Positions 16,666 through 25,518 of a stretch of DNA of 38,658 nucleotides are shown here, one piece after another; the stretch's first letter is position 1; every line of letters begins with the position of its first letter. Source of the DNA: a virus; the IMG/VR virus record IMGVR_UViG_3300025617_000052, positions 1 to 38,658 of that record. One strand, written 5' to 3'. Both the position numbers and the translations under genes were made by a program. The notes below the pieces were generated by a model. The model was not told the DNA's origin, ran no database searches, and saw only the letters and a program-made list of their open reading frames with translations.

Positions 16666-19497
16666 TTATGATGTCCTCACAATGCCATTTAAATCATTAT
16701 CAATACTTGCATTTCTGCGCCATGTAACACCGTCGTCTGCAATATATTCGTACAATTGTCCGCCGGCTTCGTTGTCTCTAATAGTAATCGATGTACCTGG
16801 CGTTGCCGGAGCAAACGGTCCAGCACCACTTGCTACATCTGATTCTAAATCTACTGATGCTCTGTAGGTTGTAATACTATCTACTGTGGACACAAAGTAG
16901 CGTTCTTGATTAACATCTGTAATCCATGCCGGATCATAAGTGCCATCTGCTAAAAGTTTATTTTCTAAGAAACCTAAATCTTTAGGACGACCTAGTTCGT
17001 AGCCTCTGTCTGATCCGGCAATTGCCATACGCATATTTCCTAGTGTATCATAACCAAAATCTCTATAACGTTCTTTTAAATATGCTGCTGTAACTGCAAC
17101 ACTAAGCTCAACATCTGAAAGAAGCGGAGTTGGATCGTTAACAATTGTAACTCCAAACGGATTATAATCAGATTCGAGACCTGGATTAATTAATCTAGGC
17201 AACTGTTGCGATGCCAATCTTCCGTAACGTTGATGATTTCCTTTACCTGTTAACTGTATCAGTCCTCGACCAACAAACTTTGCGCCATCGCCCGGAGCTA
17301 GATTCCCTAGCTCAACACCTTTAGCACTACCAGGACCGTAAACTAATTCATAAAAGTTATCATAATCTTGTTTAATTTGTGTGAGTTCTGCATCAGTTAC
17401 TCGACGTGCGCCACGGAAAATACTTCTAATACGATCATTAGCAGTTCCTGCATAACTAGCTTCTTTTATTAGTTGTAAGTTTGATTCTGTTTCAGCGCAT
17501 GCAATAGCAGCATACACTTCTTCTTCATTAAATCCTTCAGCAAATAGTGCGGCGGCGAAGACTCTAGATATTTCTTGTTTTTCAATTCTTATCGGTTCAG
17601 GATCTTGTGGAATATCTACGCCGTCAATTGGAGTAAATCCTCGACTACCTTGTACTCCGCCACCACTATTATAGCTGTTAGGACCTGCACCAGGTTGTGA
17701 CACTGTGCCGCCTGGACCTCGAGTAAATGTATCTGGTGTACTCGGTGGATATTGTTCTGGGTTTTGATTACCAGCACGAGTTTTATCTGGAGTAAATTCT
17801 TCTGGATTAATATTTTCGTGTTGGAACCAAGGTTCGTGCTCAGGACGTCTTGTTGTAACAAGTGCAGGGTCTGGAGGACCGCTTTGTAATACAACTGGCT
17901 GAGGTGGTATTCCAGCAAGACTTGGCGTAGGAGGCTCGGGTGGCGTAGTATTTTGGATATCAACTTTTGTATCTGATTTAATTATAGTATCAGACGCCGA
18001 CTTTAACCCAATGGTTGCATTTGATTTAGCAAGTATACTTCCTTCTGCTGTTAGGCCAAATACATTTCCCGAGTTTATTTTAAAAGCAAGATCACTATGT
18101 AAATGTATTTCTGCTTCGGCTGTAATTTTAGTAGTTCCTAAACTTTTGCTAGTAATATCTCCGTCTGATGTAATTTTAACATATCCGTGTCCTTCAATAC
18201 CAACACCGGTAGGTGATCCAAGAGCAAGATTTTCTCCACTTATTACACTTTGTTGTTGTGCTGCAACAATACTACCATTGCTTGAAGCATATATAACTAC
18301 ATCTTCGTGAGAGTTAATAGAAGTGCTTTTGCCGCTGTTAGTATTTAAAACTGTGCCTGCTTGTATGTGCGTTCCTTCAAGACTAAGTGTTTTAACTTTT
18401 TTGCCAACAATGTTAATATCTTCTCCTGCTGTTAGGTTAATATCTCTATCAGCAGTAAAATTTAAATCTTGTTGTGTCCTAACACTTACACTATCTTGTG
18501 CATAAATGTCAATCTTACCGTTACTAGACATTTCTATCCAAGACGTTCCTCTGCTGTTAGAAATGTAAATTAAATCTTCTGAATTGTGTAGCAGTATTTG
18601 GTGTCCTGTACGTGTTCTAACACGCACTAGTTCATTGTGAGGAATGCTAGGATCGCCGCCGGATTCGCCAGCTTCTACGTTTGCATATTCTTGAGGGCTA
18701 TCTTTAGGAGATCCTTTTCTTTGTAAACGTTCGTCGCCGTCATCCATTACAAAACTAGAACCACCTAGTCTTGATCTAGGATAATTTACACCACTAGTAT
18801 TTGATCCGTAATTTCCTCTCGGAGCACCTGGACGTCTGTCTAGTGGTCCAGGGGTGTTAATACCAAAAACTGTGCTCGGCGTTTCTCGTCTAGCACTAGT
18901 AGAAGTTATACCTCTTACTTCGTCTTCTAATAGTCCTTGTTCGATAAGGGTGTTAACAAATTCTGCATTTGCAGGTTTTGCATAGTTATTAGGTTGAGTC
19001 CCTTGAAATTGGAAGTTTTTATTAAATTCAACTGCCGGAAGTTTTTTACCTTGCAATTCTCCACTAGCAGAACCATCTGCAATATTAGCTGTAGCAGGAG
19101 TACTTCCAGGTACCATAAAATTCATATATTCGTCTTGTACACAACCTATCCAATAAGCTTGGTTAATTTGGCCTTCGACTAAAATTACAAGTACTCGTGT
19201 TCCTGGATCAGGCGGTACCATCCACATACCGTAGCTTTGCTGTGAACTTCTATAATCGTTATTTTGCGAACTAGATGCAATCGGTGTTACACCGTAAAAC
19301 GGCATAAGATACCTTGCATTAATAATCTGTCCTTCCGAACCGTCGTCATTTGCACTAGTAACATTTGTTAATAGTTGTACTCGCAGGTCTCCAGAATATC
19401 TTGCATCTAAATGATCAACTACTTTTGCTAAAAACGGTCCTGATCCTGAATTTGGAAGTGTGTTATTTGCTCCAGCTGATCTTCTATCTATTGCCAT
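16666..19497 (-). CDS. gp5: Baseplate hub/tail lysozyme gp5-like, with C-terminal GH19-type domain
   Basis: The protein has 943 residues. Residues about 20-140 look like the gp5 OB-fold (SGDLRVQLL, PPDPGTRVLVILVEG, YWIGCVQDEYMN). Residues about 300-520 resemble the gp5/VgrG beta-helical spike, with short periodic repeats such as DINLTAGEDINIVG. A Pro-rich linker (about 520-640) leads to a lysozyme/chitinase-like domain at about 640-845, with CAETESNL (Glu669 and Glu671 are candidate catalytic acids) and GRGLIQLTGKGNHQRYG, the hallmark of GH19-type enzymes. In T4 gp5 the lysozyme lies between the OB domain and the spike and is of another family; here it is at the C-terminus. It is the membrane-piercing spike that also degrades cell wall. 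It abuts the hub gene upstream with no gap. Confidence 0.82.
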   Translation of the reverse strand: MAIDRRSAGANNTLPNSGSGPFLAKVVDHLDARYSGDLRVQLLTNVTSANDDGSEGQIINARYLMPFYGVTPIASSSQNNDYRSSQQSYGMWMVPPDPGTRVLVILVEGQINQAYWIGCVQDEYMNFMVPGSTPATANIADGSASGELQGKKLPAVEFNKNFQFQGTQPNNYAKPANAEFVNTLIEQGLLEDEVRGITSTSARRETPSTVFGINTPGPLDRRPGAPRGNYGSNTSGVNYPRSRLGGSSFVMDDGDERLQRKGSPKDSPQEYANVEAGESGGDPSIPHNELVRVRTRTGHQILLHNSEDLIYISNSRGTSWIEMSSNGKIDIYAQDSVSVRTQQDLNFTADRDINLTAGEDINIVGKKVKTLSLEGTHIQAGTVLNTNSGKSTSINSHEDVVIYASSNGSIVAAQQQSVISGENLALGSPTGVGIEGHGYVKITSDGDITSKSLGTTKITAEAEIHLHSDLAFKINSGNVFGLTAEGSILAKSNATIGLKSASDTIIKSDTKVDIQNTTPPEPPTPSLAGIPPQPVVLQSGPPDPALVTTRRPEHEPWFQHENINPEEFTPDKTRAGNQNPEQYPPSTPDTFTRGPGGTVSQPGAGPNSYNSGGGVQGSRGFTPIDGVDIPQDPEPIRIEKQEISRVFAAALFAEGFNEEEVYAAIACAETESNLQLIKEASYAGTANDRIRSIFRGARRVTDAELTQIKQDYDNFYELVYGPGSAKGVELGNLAPGDGAKFVGRGLIQLTGKGNHQRYGRLASQQLPRLINPGLESDYNPFGVTIVNDPTPLLSDVELSVAVTAAYLKERYRDFGYDTLGNMRMAIAGSDRGYELGRPKDLGFLENKLLADGTYDPAWITDVNQERYFVSTVDSITTYRASVDLESDVASGAGPFAPATPGTSITIRDNEAGGQLYEYIADDGVTWRRNASIDNDLNGIVRTS

Positions 19498-22326
19498 TTA
19501 TGCTATTCCTCCAGTAATATTGTTTATAGCATTTTGCGCTCCGCTTGTAGCTGTATTGAGAGCAGATGTTGCTTCTCCAACTACTCCTTCAACTTGTTGT
19601 GTAGCACCACTAACTGCTCCTTGCACTTGTCCTTGGACATTGCCTAGTGCGCTAGTAAATTCTCCTTGAAGATCATTAAATCTACCTAATGCTTGATCAA
19701 TACCTAGTTGATCAAGCCCAATATTACTAAAAATATTTTCTGCTACACTTTGTACATTATCGATACCAGGGATATTAGAAACAAGATCTAACACGTTAAC
19801 TGTACCAAACTGTTGTATATTTCTAGTAATTAAGTCTTCTACTTGGTCAGGTGTAGCTCCGGAGTTTTGCAGTTCAGCAATTAATCTTTCAGGAACTTGT
19901 TGTTCTTGAATTAGACTTGCATTTTCGTCTGTAGCTCTGTCTGCAAGACGTTGATTTCTACGTCTAACTATTTTAAGTTCTTGCGTAAACTTACCCATTT
20001 CAAAACTACTACTAAGAGTTGTTACCATATACAATCCACTAAAGTTATCAACATCAACAAATTCTTGCGGGAAACTGTATGTTCCGTCGTCTTTTATATC
20101 AACCGGAGTTCTAAAGTTAACAATAATATCGTTTTGACCGTTTTGAAAATCTGCTTGTCTATCTGCATTCACGTTAAACAAGTTAGACTCCCTTGAAATA
20201 TAATTTCCCATATGAGAATCTGATAGCCAAAACGGATCTCCCCAAATTTGCATTGTTGCAGTAATTAAGTCTGTATTACTGTTCACAATTGCATCATTAA
20301 ATCTTCTAGCTGTTCTTACAGAAACATCTTCAGCTACGGCGCCTGCTGACGGTCCTGCACCGCTGTTTGGATCTCTTTCTGATGTTGCAGGGCTTTCTGT
20401 TCTATTACCTTCGCCGACATCTCTTGCAGTGCCTCGTAACCCGTCGTCGGGTGCTGAAGAAGTTTGTGCTCCTGTATTTGCTGCGCCGTTATTTCCGTCT
20501 GGTGCAAGTGCAGCATAAAATACATTTCTAAATTGTAGATTAAAATCTAATATATCATCATTTTTACCAGTATAGATGTAATCATATTCTTTGGCTGCTT
20601 GACTTCTTAAACTGTCGTATCCTTGATATGCTTGATTAGGAGCAGCAAATACACTGTGGTGTACTTTATAAGGTACTACTCGATACACATACAATCTAGG
20701 AGAACGTCCGCTTTGCGCTTCTTGACGAGGATTTTTTACGTTAAAAACTTGTGACTCAATTCTAAACCAAGGAACCATACCGTTTGCATCTGGTGTTGCA
20801 AAACTGCCGATCTCGTCACCTAGGTCACTAATACATACAAGTTCTTCAATAATCCTCTGTATCTTTTCGCCTTGTTTAAACTTAACCTCTCTTTTCTCTG
20901 GATCAATAGTAATATTATCACGAGTAAAAATATTTTCTTCTTCGTCATGTACAAAATTAGCTTGGATATATGGATTTGCTCCAGGGCCAAGCGGGTCACT
21001 AATGTTGATACCCGAATTACCAATGTCATTAACATTGGCGGGATTTTCATTATATTGTTTAATTGTTTCTGATAAATTGCTTCTTCTTAATGTATAGCCC
21101 GATTGTTCTTCAAATAATGTTTCAATTAATGCTCTGTCTTCTCTTCTATCTAATTGTATACCGTTGTGTATAGAAGCCAATGCTTCGTCAATATCATAAT
21201 CTCTACTGTTAGCCTGGTTAGGAGAAACTGTTGCGCCTTCATCTCTAACTCCTCGTTCGAGAACTGATTCAAATGCAGCCCTGTCTTTAGGAAATATAAA
21301 AATATATTCGTCTTGCTCATGCACATATGTGTTTTCTTGATTTTCTAACAAATGAGTATTAATACTAGATGCTAGTGACCTAAATCCAGTCTGTAACATC
21401 TCATTCATATTTCTTCCGGACACGCTTATGTCAACAGGTATATTTTGTACAATATCACTAAATGCAATTTCATTGTACGGCACTAGTGTTAAGTCGTAAA
21501 TACTGCCGCTTTGACCTGCATTAAATTGTCCGCCTGTCCAACGACAACCTAGTACCCTTCTGCTATCAGGAACATCATACAAGTTTCCGTCACTATCATA
21601 ACCTTGAAATTCGATAATTAATGCCATAGGTGCTTCGAGATAATTGCCTTGATCAGCGCCAACGCATGCTAATTCTAATGCTTGAGGCAATAGACCCATG
21701 GAGTAAGGTTCTGTAACTTGACAAGTAATACGAGTTGCTGTTGTGTGTCTTGATCTTGAATTAGGAGATACTACACTCTTAATTTCAAGATTATCAATAA
21801 AAAATTCTATTTTGTTTCCGTTAATTTCAAATGCCGTAAGAGCTTTAGCATCGCCGGCTCCGCCTGTGGACCTCATTACAATATTTTCTGGCGGTCGTTG
21901 TCTAATAGTTTGTTCGGGTAAGTTTAATTCTTCGTCTGTTAGTACAGCAAGTGTAATAATGTAGTTATAGTGCGTATATTCTTTAAGCCCATTTTGTAAA
22001 GGTAAACTTACTGGACCAGTATTTCTAGAATTATTACCGCCTGTAAGTGTTTGAGGAAGAAAAGAAGTCGGTAAATTGTCTAAATCACCCATTGCCAATC
22101 CGGGTAACCGAGGAGCAGCAAAATTTGCTATTTCTTGTTCTACATTAATATTTAAACTTTCAAGACTAGCAGGAACAATATCTAACTGCTCAACATAATT
22201 AGTCGCTTCACTTAGACCCCTAGCAATAGGATCAAGCCCGAAGTCGTTAATAGCATCAGTAAGGTTTAGTTCACTAGCTACATCAGTGTTTTGTAAAAAT
22301 TGTCTAGGGTTTATAAATCTTGCCAT
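19498..22326 (-). CDS. Large baseplate hub protein, gp27 position
   Basis: The protein has 942 residues and lies between gp53-like and gp5-like genes, where the hub subunit is expected. Visible features fit T4-like hub proteins of marine phages: HYNYIITLAVLTDEELNLP near residue 120, a QVTEPYSMGLL segment near 210, ATMQIWGDPFWLSDSHMGNY near 700, and SSFEMGKFTQELKIVRRRNQ near 770, resembling the end of a tube/hub-type domain. The last 150 residues or so are Ala/Gln/Gly/Val-rich and may form a helical coiled coil. T4 gp27 has only 391 residues, so homology is inferred from position and a few motifs rather than length. The stop directly abuts the next start, suggesting coupled translation with the spike protein that sits on the hub. 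Confidence 0.62.
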   Translation of the reverse strand: MARFINPRQFLQNTDVASELNLTDAINDFGLDPIARGLSEATNYVEQLDIVPASLESLNINVEQEIANFAAPRLPGLAMGDLDNLPTSFLPQTLTGGNNSRNTGPVSLPLQNGLKEYTHYNYIITLAVLTDEELNLPEQTIRQRPPENIVMRSTGGAGDAKALTAFEINGNKIEFFIDNLEIKSVVSPNSRSRHTTATRITCQVTEPYSMGLLPQALELACVGADQGNYLEAPMALIIEFQGYDSDGNLYDVPDSRRVLGCRWTGGQFNAGQSGSIYDLTLVPYNEIAFSDIVQNIPVDISVSGRNMNEMLQTGFRSLASSINTHLLENQENTYVHEQDEYIFIFPKDRAAFESVLERGVRDEGATVSPNQANSRDYDIDEALASIHNGIQLDRREDRALIETLFEEQSGYTLRRSNLSETIKQYNENPANVNDIGNSGINISDPLGPGANPYIQANFVHDEEENIFTRDNITIDPEKREVKFKQGEKIQRIIEELVCISDLGDEIGSFATPDANGMVPWFRIESQVFNVKNPRQEAQSGRSPRLYVYRVVPYKVHHSVFAAPNQAYQGYDSLRSQAAKEYDYIYTGKNDDILDFNLQFRNVFYAALAPDGNNGAANTGAQTSSAPDDGLRGTARDVGEGNRTESPATSERDPNSGAGPSAGAVAEDVSVRTARRFNDAIVNSNTDLITATMQIWGDPFWLSDSHMGNYISRESNLFNVNADRQADFQNGQNDIIVNFRTPVDIKDDGTYSFPQEFVDVDNFSGLYMVTTLSSSFEMGKFTQELKIVRRRNQRLADRATDENASLIQEQQVPERLIAELQNSGATPDQVEDLITRNIQQFGTVNVLDLVSNIPGIDNVQSVAENIFSNIGLDQLGIDQALGRFNDLQGEFTSALGNVQGQVQGAVSGATQQVEGVVGEATSALNTATSGAQNAINNITGGIA

Positions 22327-22327
22327 T

Positions 22328-22627
22328 TTATCTTCCTAGTACTGTTCTAAGTCTGTCACCTTTTGGCAAATAAATCTGTGTTCCGGATACAAAATCAAAA
22401 ATAGGATCTTTGATTACGTCCATATTTCTTTGAGAAAAAACCCACCATAGTTTAGGATCGTCATACAGATCATACGCAAGTAAATCAGGGCGGTGTGTAT
22501 ACTGCGGTTGTATTGTGTAAAGCACATCATCAGGCTCCGACGGAACTGGACGAATTCTTAGTTTGTCTAAATAAAATTCTTTTGTTTTAGTTTTGCCCCA
22601 AGGACTTGCTGTTGAGTATCTTGCCAT
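22328..22627 (-). CDS. gp53: Short baseplate wedge protein, gp53-like
   Basis: The protein has 99 residues. The motif is distinctive: QPQYTHRPDLLAYDLYDDP, then LWWVFSQRNMDVIKDPIFDF, then a short end GTQIYLPKGDRL resembling a LysM/tail-X-like fold. This is the pattern of the short gp53-type wedge proteins of marine T4-like phages; T4 gp53 is 196 residues. It overlaps the gp48-like stop by one base (TAATG) and ends 1 base before the hub start, so translation is probably coupled. gp53 normally clamps neighbouring wedges into the closed six-part baseplate. Identity rests on motif and position. Confidence 0.72.
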   Translation of the reverse strand: MARYSTASPWGKTKTKEFYLDKLRIRPVPSEPDDVLYTIQPQYTHRPDLLAYDLYDDPKLWWVFSQRNMDVIKDPIFDFVSGTQIYLPKGDRLRTVLGR

Positions 22628-23532
22628 TAAATATATCCTGTACCGTTGGTTACATAATCACCATTAATAAAGCTGTTTAGACTAAATCTTTCTGTTTGTG
22701 CTCTACTGTAAATAGGCTGTACTTGAATTGTAATTTGACTTTCTGACGGAGCATAGCTTACAGCACTACCAGGTTGATTATTAACAAATTGCGGTCTTGA
22801 GTCTGTATCAACAGTTCGTGTACCAGAATCGACACCTATTTCAGTAGCAATATAATCAACATCTTGGGGCATGTCGATTGTAAAGTTAGTTACAATAACA
22901 GGAACATTGTTAAACACATAGTCGCCATAGCCGTTTAATTTTACAACAGGAGGTGGAGCACCTTGCGGCTCACTTTGACCATAGTACATTTTAGTAATAC
23001 TTCTTAAGTAATGCATTACTGCAACCCAGTATTGCGCTTCTAGAGAATTTTGTACAATAAATGAACCTGTAATAACTAACTGATCAACTTGGCTGTTCTC
23101 ATATGCATAAAAAGGATAATTAGTATGTACAGGATGAACTGCGCTATAGTTTGCGCTGTGACTAATAATCATTGTAGGAGTATAAGGAAAAACTAAGCCG
23201 CCAGTAGTTACAAGAGGTTGTAGTAAAGGACTGCTAGAGTAAGTTGGATCTGAAGGCATACTGAGTTTAACACGCCAATCTTGTTCTCCGGGTGTAGAAA
23301 ATCTAGCAGCAGTTTGTACTTGTTGTGTAGGAATTCCGTTTTGAGGTAATCCAGCAGATCTAATACGCCTCATAAATCCTCGGGCGTCACCTGTAAATTC
23401 TCGAACAGCGTCTCGTGCAAACTCTAAACCTCGTTCAAGAATGTTACTTCCTTGTTGTTGAGGGGTTGACGCAGAAGGTAACTGGCCGCTAATTCTTAAT
23501 CGTCTTAAAGCTTCGTCATCATATTGTGACAT
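22627..23532 (-). CDS. gp48: Baseplate tail tube cap, gp48-like
   Basis: The protein has 301 residues (T4 gp48 has 364). The C-terminal half carries a tube-like pattern: LVFPYTPTMIISHSANY, NYPFYAYENSQVDQLVITG, EAQYWVAVMHYLRSITKMYY, then KLNGYGDYVFNNVPVIVTNF. This matches the tail-tube-initiator proteins (gp48/gp54 type) of T4-like phages, which cap the baseplate and seed tube polymerisation. The N-terminus is Gln/Arg-rich and likely extended. The start has AAGGAG at good spacing. It is the first gene of the leftward baseplate operon, just after a late-type element. It could be a merged gp48/gp54 function, since no second cap gene is seen here. Confidence 0.75.
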   Translation of the reverse strand: MSQYDDEALRRLRISGQLPSASTPQQQGSNILERGLEFARDAVREFTGDARGFMRRIRSAGLPQNGIPTQQVQTAARFSTPGEQDWRVKLSMPSDPTYSSSPLLQPLVTTGGLVFPYTPTMIISHSANYSAVHPVHTNYPFYAYENSQVDQLVITGSFIVQNSLEAQYWVAVMHYLRSITKMYYGQSEPQGAPPPVVKLNGYGDYVFNNVPVIVTNFTIDMPQDVDYIATEIGVDSGTRTVDTDSRPQFVNNQPGSAVSYAPSESQITIQVQPIYSRAQTERFSLNSFINGDYVTNGTGYI

Positions 23533-23553
23533 AAGATAATACTCCTTATACTT

Positions 23554-23561
23554 TATTTAGT
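23554..23561 (-). promoter_or_regulatory. Late-type promoter element for the baseplate operon
   Basis: Read leftward this is ACTAAATA, 7 of 8 matches to NATAAATA. It lies 21 bases before the gp48-like ATG, and a start about 6 bases downstream leaves AAGGAG in a short leader. Its edge base overlaps the TTGACA of the divergent gp55 promoter. Confidence 0.45.
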
Positions 23562-23589
23562 TGACAAAATTAACTGCGTAGTTTATAAT
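23561..23589 (+). promoter_or_regulatory. Perfect sigma70-type promoter for gp55
   Basis: TTGACA at 23561-23566, a 17-base spacer and TATAAT at 23584-23589 match the bacterial housekeeping consensus in every position. It lies just upstream of gp55, as expected for an early or middle gene read by unmodified host polymerase. The transcript would start near 23596, leaving about 15 bases with AGGAG before the TTG start. Confidence 0.85.
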
Positions 23590-23611
23590 GTATATAAATT
23601 AGGAGACTGTC

Positions 23612-24445
23612 TTGAGAAAACAAAATTATTTAAATAACAAAGACATACTAGCAGAAATTCATAAATCTAAGAATACTTTTTGTAGTTATGTTGAACCGGA
23701 ATACAATCGATACGATATTATTTTGCCTAGTATAGATAAGATTAATCGTCTTACTATTGCAGAAGCAAAGCGCAACAAAGCAAAAAGACTTAGTCAAGCA
23801 GCATACGAACAGGCAAAGGCCGAAAAGAAACGTGTTAAGCAAGCTGACTGCGAAGTTCCTTACACATCTATTACCAAAGAAGAACTAATATTCCGTGTAA
23901 TGACATTTGACCACATTCCAGAAGAACCAGGTCGTAAAAAGAATCCAAAAACAGTAGCAGACACGAAAGTAAAACTAAACTTTCCTCCGTTTGTACACTA
24001 CAAGTTTAACGAAAACGACGAACTTGTTCTTGTAGGTAAATCACACTGGGAAGGCGGAATGGACAACGGTCACTTTAACAGAGACCACGGGCAGGCTACA
24101 AACAAACTTGCACTAATGTGGATGAAGTTGTGTGATCGTTATGCAACAAGAGGAAACGTTCGTGGATATACATACAACGACGAAATGCGAGGACAAGCAA
24201 TCCTGCAACTTGCTCAAATTGGTTTGCAGTTTGATGAATCAAAGTCTAACAATCCGTTCGCTTACTACACTGCGGCGGTTACTAACTCGTTTGTAAGAGT
24301 TATTAATATAGAAAAACGCAATCAAAACATTCGAGACGATATTTTAGAAATGAACGATCTTGATCCTAGTTATACTAGACAGCATGCAGGCGAGTGGGAA
24401 GCATCAGTCAAGCGAGACCAAGAAGCGCGGAAGAACGGAAACTAA
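23612..24445 (+). CDS. gp55: Late-transcription sigma factor gp55
   Basis: The protein has 277 residues (T4 gp55 has 185). gp55 replaces the host sigma factor and directs RNA polymerase to the TATAAATA-type late promoters. The sigma region 2-like core is at about residues 145-240: HWEGGMDNGHFNRDHGQATN, then GYTYNDEMRGQAILQLAQIG, FDESKSNNPFAYYTAAVTN and SFVRVINIEKRNQNIRDDIL, a typical gp55 pattern in marine T4-like phages. The first 100 residues are a basic, Lys-rich extension. The start is TTG, chosen because AGGAG lies 6 bases before it and the frame is open from there. The tail ends in hydrophilic residues, so the hydrophobic sliding-clamp-binding end of T4 gp55 is not evident. Divergent from the baseplate operon it should activate. 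Confidence 0.87.
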   Translation: MRKQNYLNNKDILAEIHKSKNTFCSYVEPEYNRYDIILPSIDKINRLTIAEAKRNKAKRLSQAAYEQAKAEKKRVKQADCEVPYTSITKEELIFRVMTFDHIPEEPGRKKNPKTVADTKVKLNFPPFVHYKFNENDELVLVGKSHWEGGMDNGHFNRDHGQATNKLALMWMKLCDRYATRGNVRGYTYNDEMRGQAILQLAQIGLQFDESKSNNPFAYYTAAVTNSFVRVINIEKRNQNIRDDILEMNDLDPSYTRQHAGEWEASVKRDQEARKNGN

Positions 24446-24449
24446 TTGG

Positions 24450-24478
24450 TTGACTTTCATCTTGTTTGAGTGTATAGT
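24450..24478 (+). promoter_or_regulatory. Sigma70-type promoter for gp47/gp46
   Basis: TTGACT at 24450-24455, a 17-base spacer and TATAGT at 24473-24478 give a near-consensus promoter in the gap between gp55 and gp47. It would start transcription near 24485, with AGAGGA before the TTG start of gp47. Confidence 0.75.
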
Positions 24479-24507
24479 AGTAAGAGTTATAACAAGAGGA
24501 TTCTATT

Positions 24508-25518
24508 TTGTTTAAAAAAGCAGCGGTGTTTACAGACATCCATTTTGGCCTAAAAGGCAACAGCCGTATACATAACGACGACTGTGAAGCGTTTATTGAC
24601 TGGTTTATTGAAACTGCACAAGCTAACGGTTGCGAAACTGGTATTTTCTGCGGCGATTGGCATCACAACAGGAACAGTCTTAACCTCACAACTATGGATG
24701 CAACTATTCGCAGTCTAGAAAAGCTAGGTGCTGCTTTTGAGCAGTTTTATTTCTTTGACGGCAATCACGATTTGTACTATAAAGACAAGCGTGATATTAA
24801 CAGCACAGCGTTTAGTAGATACATTCCTGGAATTACGTTTGTAGACAAAATTACAACTGTTGACGATGTAACACTTGTTCCTTGGTTAGTAGGCGACGAG
24901 TGGAAACAAATGAGTAAGCTAAAAAGCAAGTATGTTTTTGGTCATTTTGAGCTTCCTAGCTTTTATATGAACGCTATGGTACAGATGCCAGACCACGGCG
25001 AACTTAAAGGTGAACATTTTAAGAATCAGAAATATGTTTTTTCAGGACACTTCCACAAGCGTCAAAAGCAAGGTGCTATTCACTACATTGGTAATGCATT
25101 TCCACACAACTATGCAGATGCATGGGACGACGAACGTGGTATGATGATTCTTGATCGTGAAAACGACAAAGAACCTGAGTACATTAACTGGCTAGATTGT
25201 CCTAAGTATCGAACAGTTAAGTTAAGTCAACTGTTAGATGACACACAAAACATCATCAAAAGCAAAATGTATCTTCGTGTTACACTTGACATTCCTATCA
25301 GTTACGAAGAAGCGCAATTTATTAAAGAAACTTATATTACACAATACGATTGCAGAGAAATTACACTAATTCCACAAAAACAAATGGAAGAAATTAGTAC
25401 AGACATTGACATTCAGCAGTTTGAAAGTGTTGATCAAATTGTATCTAAAGAAATTACTGCTATTGATAGTGATAATTTTAACAAAAAGACACTCCTAGAC
25501 ATATACAATGAGTTATAA
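24508..25518 (+). CDS. gp47: Recombination endonuclease subunit gp47 (Mre11/SbcD-like)
   Basis: The protein has 336 residues (T4 gp47 has 339). It is the nuclease partner of gp46, processing DNA ends for recombination-dependent replication and host DNA breakdown. Metallophosphoesterase motifs are in order: FTDIHFG (Asp10, His12), FCGDWHHN (Asp50), DGNHD (Asn86, His87, Asp88) and SGHFHKRQ. These are the metal-binding residues of the Mre11/SbcD fold. The start is TTG at 24508, 7 bases after AGAGGA; no ATG gives the intact first motif. The stop is followed directly by the gp46 ATG, so the two subunits are translated in step. Confidence 0.93.
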   Translation: MFKKAAVFTDIHFGLKGNSRIHNDDCEAFIDWFIETAQANGCETGIFCGDWHHNRNSLNLTTMDATIRSLEKLGAAFEQFYFFDGNHDLYYKDKRDINSTAFSRYIPGITFVDKITTVDDVTLVPWLVGDEWKQMSKLKSKYVFGHFELPSFYMNAMVQMPDHGELKGEHFKNQKYVFSGHFHKRQKQGAIHYIGNAFPHNYADAWDDERGMMILDRENDKEPEYINWLDCPKYRTVKLSQLLDDTQNIIKSKMYLRVTLDIPISYEEAQFIKETYITQYDCREITLIPQKQMEEISTDIDIQQFESVDQIVSKEITAIDSDNFNKKTLLDIYNEL

